A stretch of 5,097 nucleotides of DNA from Gemmatimonadota bacterium (GTDB taxonomy: Bacteria > Gemmatimonadota > Gemmatimonadetes > Palauibacterales > Palauibacteraceae), in assembly GCA_023554435.1 (NCBI GenBank), contig JAMJQV010000095.1, positions 1 through 5,097 on the forward strand. Reading direction: 5' to 3'. The position numbers were made by a program, and so were the translations under genes. Shown in pieces: positions 1 through 5,097 of this stretch. Every line of letters begins with the position of its first letter. The stretch's first letter is position 1. Below the pieces are notes generated by a model, which saw only the letters and a program-made list of their open reading frames with translations, ran no database searches and was not told the origin of the DNA.

Positions 1-84
1 AGGGCCGACGGTCTCCGCGTGGTCGGCGCCGAGTACTCCCTGGACACGGGCCTGGTCGAGTTCTTCGACGACGCCCGACCCTGA
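1..84 (+). CDS. C-terminal tail of a probable beta-carbonic anhydrase (5' end outside window)
   Basis: Frame 1 is open from the first base to a TGA at 82-84 and gives 27 residues, beginning RADGLRVVGAEYSLDTGLVE and ending FFDDARP. A hydrophobic beta strand, then a 'VGAxYxLDTGxVEF' pattern, then the stop, is how many bacterial beta-carbonic anhydrases end (typically 'IVGAxYDLDTGKVEFL'). Those zinc enzymes interconvert CO2 and bicarbonate. The zinc ligands (two Cys, one His, one Asp) lie upstream of the window and cannot be checked. The gene is convergent with the phosphatase gene, with 16 nt between stop codons. That this is a real gene end is supported by codon usage and the tight gap. The family call rests on a short tail; another protein with a similar terminal hairpin is possible. 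Confidence 0.5.
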   Translation, partial: RADGLRVVGAEYSLDTGLVEFFDDARP

Positions 85-100
85 CGGCCCTGGGTGGCCG
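85..100. terminator. GC hairpin filling the gap between convergent genes
   Basis: CGGCC (85-89) and GGCCG (96-100) are perfect inverted repeats around a 6-nt loop, and together they occupy exactly the 16 nt between the TGA of the plus-strand gene and the TAG of the minus-strand phosphatase gene. A stem here could act for both converging transcripts. There is no T-tract on either side, and the stem is only 5 bp, so it does not meet the criteria for a strong intrinsic terminator and may be chance in GC-rich DNA. Confidence 0.3.
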
Positions 101-1048
101 CTAGCGCAGACCCCGCACCGCGTCCCCTCTGATCTCGAGGACTTCAGGCCGCCCCCCATAGTGCTCGGCCATGCCGACATCGATGCACCACACACGCCCT
201 CCGCAGTAGGACGTGATTCCGGCGTCCTGAATGGTGTGGCCGACCACGATTCTCTCGGCGTCCAGGCCCTCGAGCACCATGGTCAGGGTGTCGCAGGCCG
301 CCAGGTCAGGAGCATCGGAATAGAGACGGTTCCACACGGGACTCAGGTCACCGCGGATCCACTCCGGCTGCGGCTCCTCACCACGTAGCCATGCGCGGAC
401 TCTCTCGTTCATCCATTCGAGTCCGAAGTCCACGTGCTCGGGGAGGACGCCTCCGTGTGTGAAGAGAGTCTGGCCCACGATCAGAAACGTGTTGTTCTCG
501 GCCAGAAGACGAGCAAACTCTCCGCCGGGGCGCAGCGCCTGGGCCCGGGCTCTCTGGTGTGGCTCGAGCGTAGCGAGAAACGAGTCCACTGTCACCACAT
601 CAGCCACGTCTTCGAAGTCGGTCCAGCCGCCATCGGTGACGTAGCGATAGTCAACGTACGCGTTCATCAGCTCGTGATTGCCGTTGAGCACGTGAACGGC
701 TCCGCCCACTCCCTCGGCCTGCTGGCCGAGATCCTCAAACAGGCGGAAGATTGCCTCTTCTTCGTCTCCCCGGTCCAGGATGTCGCCGGTCTGAACGACG
801 ACGAGGCCTCCACCGATCCACCGGTCGAGGGAGTCGATGGCACCTGCCAGTCGCAGGGCCGCGCGTGCGGCGGACAGGTCTCCGTGCAGGTCGCCGATGG
901 CTACCACGCGCGCGGGCGCCTCGAACCGGGTGGCGTACGGATCCGGATCCGGAGTCGGCTCCGGTCGCGAGGACTCGAACGTGCACGCGCCCAGGGCGAG
1001 CGCTGCGAGACCTGCCAGAAGGCTGGGGAGTGGGGAACGCTCCCTCAT
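101..1048 (-). CDS. Lipoprotein PPP-family metallophosphatase, Shewanella-like (Shelph/SLP) type
   Basis: A 315-residue protein that likely hydrolyses phosphomonoesters, either phosphoproteins or small molecules, outside the cytoplasm. A signal peptide (residues 1-21) ends in the lipobox LGAC with Cys22 as lipidation site, followed by a Pro/Asp-rich linker (29-37). The phosphatase fold carries every PPP signature in order: GDLHGD (52-57), GDILDRGD (88-95), GNHE (123-126, followed by LMN), FTHGG (196-200) and VVGHT (268-272). Predicted metal ligands are D53, H55, D89, N124, H198 and H271, with H125 as the catalytic histidine. The forms GDLHGD, GNHELMN and the C-terminal 'VWCIDVGM...EVLEI' (286-306) are characteristic of Shewanella-like phosphatases rather than of PP1/PP2A or Ser/Thr PrpE-type enzymes. 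Cys252, Cys282 and Cys288 could form a disulfide. The ATG overlaps the TGA of the upstream hydrolase gene in an ATGA junction, and a GGTGA sits 7 nt before it. The family is secure; the substrate is unknown. Confidence 0.93.
   Translation of the reverse strand: MRERSPLPSLLAGLAALALGACTFESSRPEPTPDPDPYATRFEAPARVVAIGDLHGDLSAARAALRLAGAIDSLDRWIGGGLVVVQTGDILDRGDEEEAIFRLFEDLGQQAEGVGGAVHVLNGNHELMNAYVDYRYVTDGGWTDFEDVADVVTVDSFLATLEPHQRARAQALRPGGEFARLLAENNTFLIVGQTLFTHGGVLPEHVDFGLEWMNERVRAWLRGEEPQPEWIRGDLSPVWNRLYSDAPDLAACDTLTMVLEGLDAERIVVGHTIQDAGITSYCGGRVWCIDVGMAEHYGGRPEVLEIRGDAVRGLR
939..953. repeat. GGATCC hexamer duplication in the lipoprotein linker
   Basis: Two and a half tandem copies of GGATCC (GGATCC GGATCC GGA) lie inside the phosphatase gene. 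On the minus strand they encode the Asp-Pro-Asp-Pro part of the linker (residues 34-37) between the lipidated Cys22 and the catalytic fold. The linker's Pro-x alternation suggests growth by slippage of a short unit; an extended, protease-tolerant spacer is common at this place in lipoproteins. Each copy is itself a palindrome. Confidence 0.5.
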
Positions 1049-3021
1049 TGCGGAATCACCGGCAGGCGGATCTGGGACGGGTACTCGACCGAGTGATGGA
1101 CCTGGTTGTTCGCCACCACTCCCTCCGTCTCGTCGTAGTTGTTGCCGCCGGTGTTCAGGTTTCGGGTGAAGCGCGGGAAGTTCGAGCTCGAGACCTCGAT
1201 TCTGAGGCTGTGCCCGGGAGCGAAGTAGTTGGACGTGGACATGGGGCTCACCTCGACCTCATACACCTGGCCCGGCTCCATGAACACCTGGCGGTCGTAG
1301 CCCTCGCGGTAGCGTACCCGCTGTATGGTCTCGTCCAGGTTGTATGCCCGCCCGTCCGGATGGACGTCGATCAGTTTCACGGTGAAGTCCGTGTCAGGCG
1401 CGTCCGACGACACGTACAGTGTGACGCCGATCGTGCCACTGACTTCGAGGCCGTCGGCGAAGGGCTCGGTGGTGTAGACGAGGACATCCTCGCGGTTCGC
1501 TTCGATCTCGCTCTGGTCGAATGCGCCGGCCCGGATGGCGCCGCCGGTGCAGCACACGTTTCCGCCGTACGACATCACCGGATCCATCGGATCGTAGGCG
1601 AACGCGTCGTGTCCACCATCGGCCGCCGGCGGTTCCGTACTCAGGACGCCGTCACCATCCAGCGTGTTCGCCCCCGACGACGAGTCCAGGTAAAGGGTCA
1701 TCGCCTCGGCGCCTTCCGGAGGCCAGCTATCGGAGGTGCTCCACTCGTTCGATCCCATGGTGTAATAGCGCACCTTCGGCAGCGTATCCGTGATCCCGTT
1801 CGCCTCGTCCTTCAGCCAGTGATCGAACCACCCGTAGATGAGGTCGCTGTACTCCCAGCGGGCGTCCCCGACGTCCCGCTCGCCGACTACAGTGTTCTCG
1901 TCGGCGCGAGTGTAGGCGCAGTGCCCGACCGGTGCCACCATGGCGAACTGGTTGTCACGCGTCTCGGCATCGATCCCGTTCAGTCGCACGTGGTTGAACA
2001 GGGCGAGGTTGGGTCCGATCGAGACATCGTACCAGGACATGAACCACAGGCTCGGAACGCCGAAGGGCTCGTCGTCATGGTACAGGCCGCCACGGTACCA
2101 GGCCGGGTCGTTCGGAGTTCGCTGGATCATGCGGCCGCCCGTGGCCACGGGGGCGGGGTCCGCATACACGCCCTCCGGACCATCGACGCTCCGCATCAGG
2201 TCCTCGAGCGGCAGGTGCCAGAAGGCCTCGGGCCAGTCCACTCGTGGCATCTCCGGCGACAGGTCGAAGTAGCGGGCCACTCGCGCCCGGTCATCCGCAT
2301 CCAAGTCCGGATCGAACTGCGGCCGCTGCGTGTTCTGCACCCCGTACAGCCACGAGAAGAAGAGCATCTGCTCGGCTCCGCCGCGATACCAGTTGCCCTG
2401 CTCGAACCAGTCGCCGATGCGTCCGACGCCCGCTCCGAAGCCCTGCGGCACCATCGCCGCGTGCGCAGGGTGGTCCAACGAGGCGAGCCCCATCTGCCAC
2501 TCGGCCGTGGACGAGCAACCGTAGGTCCCGACCTTGCCATTGGACCAGGGTTGGTCTGCGATCCACGTGAGGGCGTCGTATCCATCGGTCTTCGGCGGGC
2601 CGAGGATGTCCCACTCTCCCTCGGAGTAGAATTTCCCGCGCTCGTTCTGGTTTACGTAGGCGTAGCCCCGCTTCACGGCATCCAGGGGCCGCCGCAGCAT
2701 CCACGACCGCATTTCGCCGTCGCCCCACAGGTTCATGTTGTAAGGGGTCTTCACGAAGATGGTGGGCACCGGCTCGTCACCCGATGTCTTCGGGCGGTAG
2801 ACGTGCGTGGCCAGCCGTACTCCGTCCCGCATCGGCATCATGACCATCTCTTCGACGATCGCGATCTCGTTGAGCTTGGCCCACAGGTCTTCCGCCTGTT
2901 CGTCAGCCGCCTGTGGGGAGGCGTCGGCCGACTCGTCGGGTGGAGCCTGTTGGCAGGCGGAGAACAAAGCGACGAAAGACACTGCGGTAGCAGTCAGAAC
3001 AGAGCGGAGCATGGTCATCAT
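1045..3021 (-). CDS. Lipoprotein CocE/NonD-family serine hydrolase (X-Pro dipeptidyl-peptidase S15-like)
   Basis: A 658-residue alpha/beta hydrolase of the cocaine esterase / Xaa-Pro dipeptidyl-peptidase S15 superfamily, expected to cleave an ester or amide bond outside the cytoplasm. The start at 3021 is chosen because GAGG lies 8 nt upstream and the protein then opens MMTML, a hydrophobic stretch and the lipobox FSAC with Cys23. An acidic linker (24-45) precedes the fold. Visible features: 'MRDGVRL' (64-70), KTPYN with the probable oxyanion Tyr94, the nucleophile elbow YGCSS with Ser170, SWYD with Asp332, and APVGH with His367, forming the catalytic triad. The cap is helical (about 200-300). 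'WFDHWLK' (398-404) and 'MGSNEW' (422-427) lead into the C-terminal jelly-roll domain, which has the family hallmark 'TDFTVKLIDVHPDG' (544-557). The elbow has Ser where family members usually have Tyr (GxSYxG). The gene is first in a two-gene operon with the phosphatase and divergent from the fucosidase. Substrate cannot be read from sequence. Confidence 0.93.
   Translation of the reverse strand: MMTMLRSVLTATAVSFVALFSACQQAPPDESADASPQAADEQAEDLWAKLNEIAIVEEMVMMPMRDGVRLATHVYRPKTSGDEPVPTIFVKTPYNMNLWGDGEMRSWMLRRPLDAVKRGYAYVNQNERGKFYSEGEWDILGPPKTDGYDALTWIADQPWSNGKVGTYGCSSTAEWQMGLASLDHPAHAAMVPQGFGAGVGRIGDWFEQGNWYRGGAEQMLFFSWLYGVQNTQRPQFDPDLDADDRARVARYFDLSPEMPRVDWPEAFWHLPLEDLMRSVDGPEGVYADPAPVATGGRMIQRTPNDPAWYRGGLYHDDEPFGVPSLWFMSWYDVSIGPNLALFNHVRLNGIDAETRDNQFAMVAPVGHCAYTRADENTVVGERDVGDARWEYSDLIYGWFDHWLKDEANGITDTLPKVRYYTMGSNEWSTSDSWPPEGAEAMTLYLDSSSGANTLDGDGVLSTEPPAADGGHDAFAYDPMDPVMSYGGNVCCTGGAIRAGAFDQSEIEANREDVLVYTTEPFADGLEVSGTIGVTLYVSSDAPDTDFTVKLIDVHPDGRAYNLDETIQRVRYREGYDRQVFMEPGQVYEVEVSPMSTSNYFAPGHSLRIEVSSSNFPRFTRNLNTGGNNYDETEGVVANNQVHHSVEYPSQIRLPVIPQ
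1056..1060 (-). promoter_or_regulatory. Weak Shine-Dalgarno of the phosphatase gene, inside the hydrolase gene
   Basis: On the minus strand GGTGA lies 7 nt before the phosphatase ATG and within the last codons of the hydrolase gene. Together with the overlapping ATGA (1048 to 1045) it supports re-initiation by ribosomes that have just terminated, that is, translational coupling. Confidence 0.45.
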
Positions 3022-3029
3022 GGCTCGAG

Positions 3030-3033
3030 CCTC
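3030..3033 (-). promoter_or_regulatory. Shine-Dalgarno that sets the hydrolase start
   Basis: GAGG on the minus strand sits 8 nt before the ATG at 3021. Other in-frame ATGs at 3018 and 3012 are 11 and 17 nt away, so 3021 fits best. The frame stays open upstream as far as an ATG at 3231, but that start would run 71 bases into the fucosidase gene and would bury the lipoprotein signal peptide, so it is not used. Confidence 0.6.
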
Positions 3034-3054
3034 GTGGCGGTAGGTGGAAGCGAC

Positions 3055-3083
3055 AGGATAGGCGCCGCTGGCCGCGGTGTCGA
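3055..3083 (-). promoter_or_regulatory. Candidate sigma70-like promoter of the hydrolase-phosphatase operon
   Basis: Reading the minus strand, TCGACA (3083-3078, five of six matches to TTGACA) is followed after exactly 17 nt by TATCCT (3060-3055, four of six matches to TATAAT). Transcription would begin near 3048 and leave a leader of roughly 27 nt containing the GAGG ribosome site. The -35 box overlaps the 8-bp palindrome TGTCGACA (3078-3085), a possible but unproven operator. Sigma preferences in the unknown host may differ from the E. coli consensus. Confidence 0.42.
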
Positions 3084-3149
3084 CATCGTGGCAGTCCGCG
3101 AGGTCCACATCGTAACTTGCCTCTCCGTCCATCTGCTTCGCGTTCCGTT

Positions 3150-3153
3150 GGAG
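3150..3153 (+). promoter_or_regulatory. Shine-Dalgarno of the fucosidase gene
   Basis: GGAG lies 7 nt before the ATG at 3161, optimal spacing, and confirms that start, which also places a good Sec signal peptide at the N-terminus. Confidence 0.65.
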
Positions 3154-3160
3154 ACACGGC

Positions 3161-4597
3161 ATGAACCTCCGGACAATTTCGCTACAGGTCGCCCTTCTCG
3201 TTGTCCTCGGCATCGCGCCGGGGTCGCTCAATCTGGTCGCCCAGGAGCACCCGTACGTCCCTCCCTCGGATCCGCAGGTGCGCGAGACTCTGGAAGAGTG
3301 GCGGGACCTGAAGTTCGGCCTGCTGATGCACTGGGGCCTCTACGCACAACTGGGGATCGTGGAATCGTGGGCTCTGTGCTCCGAAGACCAACCCTTCCAG
3401 GACCGCGGCGGCATGCCGTACACCGAGTTCAAGGAGATGTACTTCGGGCTGATCCGGGAGTTCAATCCGCGGCAATTCGATCCGGTCCCGTGGGCCGAAG
3501 CGGCCCGGGACGCCGGCATGCGATACGTGGTGTTCACGACCAAGCACCACGATGGCTTCAGCATGTGGGACACCAGGCAGACGGACTTCCGGATCACCGG
3601 CCCGGACAGCCCGTTCCGGGACCACCCGAAGGCGAACGTGGTCAAAGAGGTCTTCGAGGCCTTCCGGGCCCGGGACTTCATGATCGGGGCCTACTTCTCG
3701 AAGGCGGACTGGCACCATCCGGACTACTGGTCACCCCTGTGGGCGACGCCCAATCGCAACAACAACTACGACACCCGGAAGTACCCGGAGAAGTGGCAGA
3801 GCTTCCGGGACTTCACCTACAACCAGGTCGAAGAGTTGATGACCACGATGGGGCGCGTGGACATCCTGTGGCTGGATGGTGGCTGGGTTCGTCCCGATTC
3901 CACGATCAACGACGAAGTCCGCTCGTGGGGCTTCGACATCGCCCCATGGGAGCAGGACATCCACATGCCGCGCATCGCGTCCATGGCCCGAGCGCACCAG
4001 CCGGGGCTGCTGATCGTGGATCGGACGGTGCACGGCGAGTTCGAGAACTACCGGACACCGGAGCAGCACGTCCCACCGGGAGGCCTGCCGTATCCGTGGG
4101 AGACCAACATGACCCTGACCCAGAGCTGGGGTCACAACTTCAACCCGACCCACAAGAGCCCCGAACGGGTCATCCACACTCTGATCGACGTCGTATCCAA
4201 GGGCGGGAACTACCTGCTCAACGTGGCGCCGACACCAGACGGCACCTTCGAAGACGGGGCCTACGCGATCCTGGCCGAGATCGGTCGATGGATGCGGGTG
4301 AACGGTGAAGGCATCTACGGGACGAGGCTGCACGAGCCGTTCAGCGAGGGCGAGACCGTGCGGTTCACCCGGAGCAAGGATGGCCGCACGGTCTACGTGT
4401 TCCTGCTCGAGTGGCCCGGCGAGGACCTCCACCTGCGGTCCGTCCAGGTGCAGGAAGGCAGCGATATCGTACTGCTGGGCCACGGGCAGTCCCTGGAGTG
4501 GTCCTCAGGCGCAGACGGCTTCCACATCCAGCTTCCCCCGGGACTGGAGGAAGCTGGCACTCATGCCTGGGCCATTCGAATCACCGCACCCGAGTAG
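3161..4597 (+). CDS. Exported GH29 alpha-L-fucosidase
   Basis: A complete 478-residue glycoside hydrolase family 29 enzyme, which releases terminal alpha-L-fucose with retention of configuration. A Sec signal peptide (about 1-27, likely cleavage after LVA, mature start QEHPY) has no lipobox Cys, so the enzyme is periplasmic or secreted. The (beta/alpha)8 domain (about 40-385) shows the GH29 fucose-binding motifs: FGLLMHWGLY with His57, KHHDGFSMWD (128-137) with His129 and His130, and 'YFSKADWHHPDYW' (178-190). 'DILWLDGGW' (234-242) carries the nucleophile Asp239. 'FENYRTPEQ' (294-302) contains Glu295 and Glu301, the best acid/base candidates, though which one acts cannot be decided by eye. 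'LIDVVSKGGNYLLNVAPTPDG' is split here as LIDVVSKGG (341-349) and NYLLNVAPTPDG (350-361), the usual end of the barrel. A small beta-sandwich domain follows (about 393-478). No extra carbohydrate-binding module is present. The gene stands alone on its strand, divergent from the hydrolase operon and convergent with nirK. Confidence 0.96.
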   Translation: MNLRTISLQVALLVVLGIAPGSLNLVAQEHPYVPPSDPQVRETLEEWRDLKFGLLMHWGLYAQLGIVESWALCSEDQPFQDRGGMPYTEFKEMYFGLIREFNPRQFDPVPWAEAARDAGMRYVVFTTKHHDGFSMWDTRQTDFRITGPDSPFRDHPKANVVKEVFEAFRARDFMIGAYFSKADWHHPDYWSPLWATPNRNNNYDTRKYPEKWQSFRDFTYNQVEELMTTMGRVDILWLDGGWVRPDSTINDEVRSWGFDIAPWEQDIHMPRIASMARAHQPGLLIVDRTVHGEFENYRTPEQHVPPGGLPYPWETNMTLTQSWGHNFNPTHKSPERVIHTLIDVVSKGGNYLLNVAPTPDGTFEDGAYAILAEIGRWMRVNGEGIYGTRLHEPFSEGETVRFTRSKDGRTVYVFLLEWPGEDLHLRSVQVQEGSDIVLLGHGQSLEWSSGADGFHIQLPPGLEEAGTHAWAIRITAPE

Positions 4598-4623
4598 TCA
4601 GGACCCGGCGATCGCCTCGACGG
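4598..4623. other. Convergent gap with the palindrome GGCGATCGCC
   Basis: Only 26 nt separate the fucosidase TAG from the nirK TAA. The gap contains a perfect 10-bp palindrome, GGCGATCGCC (4607-4616). As a hairpin it could form just three G-C pairs around GATC, and no T-tract follows, so it is not a convincing terminator. It could be a protein-binding or methylation site (it contains GATC), or chance. Confidence 0.3.
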
Positions 4624-5097
4624 TTACTCGCCGCCCATCGGTCGGGCCTCGAACGTGTTCGTCATCAGGTCGTCGTCCCACCCGCCCGTGACGTGGATGA
4701 AGGCCTTCGCGTCGAACAGGAACGCCTTGATCAGGTTGTGGTTCAGGTAGGCGTAGACACCGTCCTGATGGAACGTGTATACGGCGGCTGCCGTGCCCCC
4801 GGCGACGACGTCCCACGACTCGAGCCCCTGGTCCGGCCGGTTGTTCAGCTTCCCGTAGGGCCACACCCAGTCGCCGTGTCCGCCGATCAGATGCGGAAAC
4901 GACGGGTTGTTGGCCTGGGAATGCAGCATGAGGACCGTCTCGCCTACCTCGGCTTCGAGCCGAATGTCCTGGGTGAGTGCCCCGTACTTGCCGTTGAAGG
5001 CGATATGCGTCGGGGTCAGGCCGCGCATGACCCCGAGCATAGGACCCATCTGCGAAGCGAAGTTGTCGAAGCGAAGCGAGGTTCCGTCCTCGTTCAT
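4624..5097 (-). CDS. nirK: Copper-containing nitrite reductase, C-terminal cupredoxin domain (5' end outside window)
   Basis: The last 157 residues of a class I NirK, the periplasmic trimeric enzyme that reduces nitrite to nitric oxide in denitrification. From NPSFPHLIGGHGDWVW to 'YAYLNHNLIKAF' and 'GGWDDDLMT' the sequence aligns without gaps, from memory, with the Achromobacter/Alcaligenes enzymes. His69 matches catalytic His255, Ile71 matches pocket residue Ile257, Glu93 matches Glu279, and His120 matches the type 2 copper ligand His306. Ser94 stands where those enzymes have Thr280. The first Met in view falls in the interdomain part ('PKGPDGKY...' in known enzymes), so it is internal and the gene continues beyond 5097. 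The first cupredoxin domain, with the type 1 copper ligands and His100, His135 and Asp98, is therefore not visible. The protein ends soon after DDLMT, so there is no C-terminal cytochrome c fusion. It is convergent with the fucosidase gene. Confidence 0.93.
   Translation of the reverse strand: MNEDGTSLRFDNFASQMGPMLGVMRGLTPTHIAFNGKYGALTQDIRLEAEVGETVLMLHSQANNPSFPHLIGGHGDWVWPYGKLNNRPDQGLESWDVVAGGTAAAVYTFHQDGVYAYLNHNLIKAFLFDAKAFIHVTGGWDDDLMTNTFEARPMGGE

Larger units (their letters stand above)
3022..3160. promoter_or_regulatory. Divergent intergenic region between hydrolase and fucosidase genes
   Basis: This 139-bp spacer is the largest non-coding stretch in the window and must hold the start signals of both divergent transcripts. 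Besides the minus-strand promoter candidate it contains the palindrome TGTCGACA (3078-3085) and a direct repeat of ACATCGT (3083-3089 and 3107-3113, 24 bp apart). I see no convincing plus-strand -35/-10 pair for the fucosidase; TAACTT at 3113-3118 is the nearest to a -10 but has no well-spaced -35. No riboswitch or attenuator structure is evident. Confidence 0.5.

Noticed and set aside
434..1096. A plus-strand open frame of 220 codons opposite the phosphatase gene
   Set aside because: It lies wholly antisense to the conserved PPP motifs, has no ribosome site of note and no recognisable domain.
3022..3231. An N-terminal extension of the hydrolase to the ATG at 3231
   Set aside because: It would overlap the start of the fucosidase gene by 71 bases and place 70 non-hydrophobic residues before a clear lipoprotein signal peptide; the ATG at 3021 has a well-placed GAGG.
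751..4308. A plus-strand open frame of 1185 codons running antisense to the phosphatase and hydrolase genes and into the fucosidase gene
   Set aside because: It crosses genes with unmistakable family motifs on the other strand and in another frame. Its translation is dominated by Arg, Val, Pro, Gly and His without domain motifs, as expected for an out-of-frame shadow in GC-rich DNA.
3731..4483. A minus-strand open frame of 250 codons opposite the fucosidase gene
   Set aside because: It is antisense to the most conserved GH29 region, and its sequence looks like a codon-phase mirror, with no motifs.
4607..4616. GGCGATCGCC as a HIP1-type (GCGATCGC) repeat pointing to a cyanobacterium
   Set aside because: It is the only copy I noticed in 5 kb, whereas HIP1 is frequent in the cyanobacteria that have it, and the gene content does not suggest a cyanobacterium.
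5095..5097. The ATG at the window edge as the true start of a short single-domain cupredoxin
   Set aside because: By alignment with NirK this Met falls in the interdomain region, and the sequence matches only the second half of the enzyme; the gene is most simply cut by the window.
1..5097. Mobile element, CRISPR array, tRNA, rRNA or defence system
   Set aside because: I saw no transposase or integrase motifs, long terminal inverted repeats, regularly spaced repeats, tRNA-like cloverleaf or defence-type domains; the genes are conventional enzymes with little non-coding space.

Overview
This is a 5.1-kb stretch of high-GC bacterial DNA with five protein-coding genes, three complete and two cut by the window ends. 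Two of the complete proteins carry lipoprotein signal peptides (lipobox plus Cys) and the third a Sec signal peptide, so the window suggests a Gram-negative heterotroph that exports hydrolases. High GC, short spacers, acidic/Pro-rich lipoprotein linkers and a NirK beside a GH29 fucosidase would fit an environmental (perhaps marine) Gemmatimonadota, Acidobacteriota or similar lineage, but this is inference; no 16S or other phylogenetic marker is present.

Layout, left to right. (1) 1-84 (+): last 27 codons of a gene whose tail resembles a beta-carbonic anhydrase C-terminus. (2) 85-100: a 16-nt gap between convergent stop codons, made up of a short GC hairpin. (3) 101-1048 (-): a lipoprotein PPP-type metallophosphatase of the Shewanella-like (Shelph/SLP) kind. 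(4) 1045-3021 (-): a lipoprotein CocE/NonD-type serine hydrolase (S15 superfamily), upstream of the phosphatase and overlapping it through an ATGA stop/start junction, so the two form a coupled operon. (5) 3022-3160: a 139-bp divergent intergenic region with a reasonable sigma70-like promoter for the minus-strand operon. (6) 3161-4597 (+): a complete exported GH29 alpha-L-fucosidase. (7) 4598-4623: a 26-nt convergent gap holding the palindrome GGCGATCGCC. (8) 4624-5097 (-): the C-terminal cupredoxin domain of a class I copper nitrite reductase (NirK); its N-terminal half lies beyond the window.

How the genes may work together: the hydrolase and phosphatase are almost certainly co-expressed and both probably membrane-anchored outside the cytoplasm. 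The fucosidase is divergent from them and could share control through the common 139-bp region, which would suit turnover of fucose-containing, possibly esterified or phosphorylated, extracellular material; that functional link is inference only. NirK (nitrite to nitric oxide) and the carbonic anhydrase-like tail are convergent neighbours with no evident link. I found no mobile element, CRISPR array, tRNA or rRNA. All the families are known; the points worth a second look are the coupled lipoprotein pair, an atypical nucleophile elbow in the hydrolase, and a Thr-to-Ser change in the NirK active-site network.
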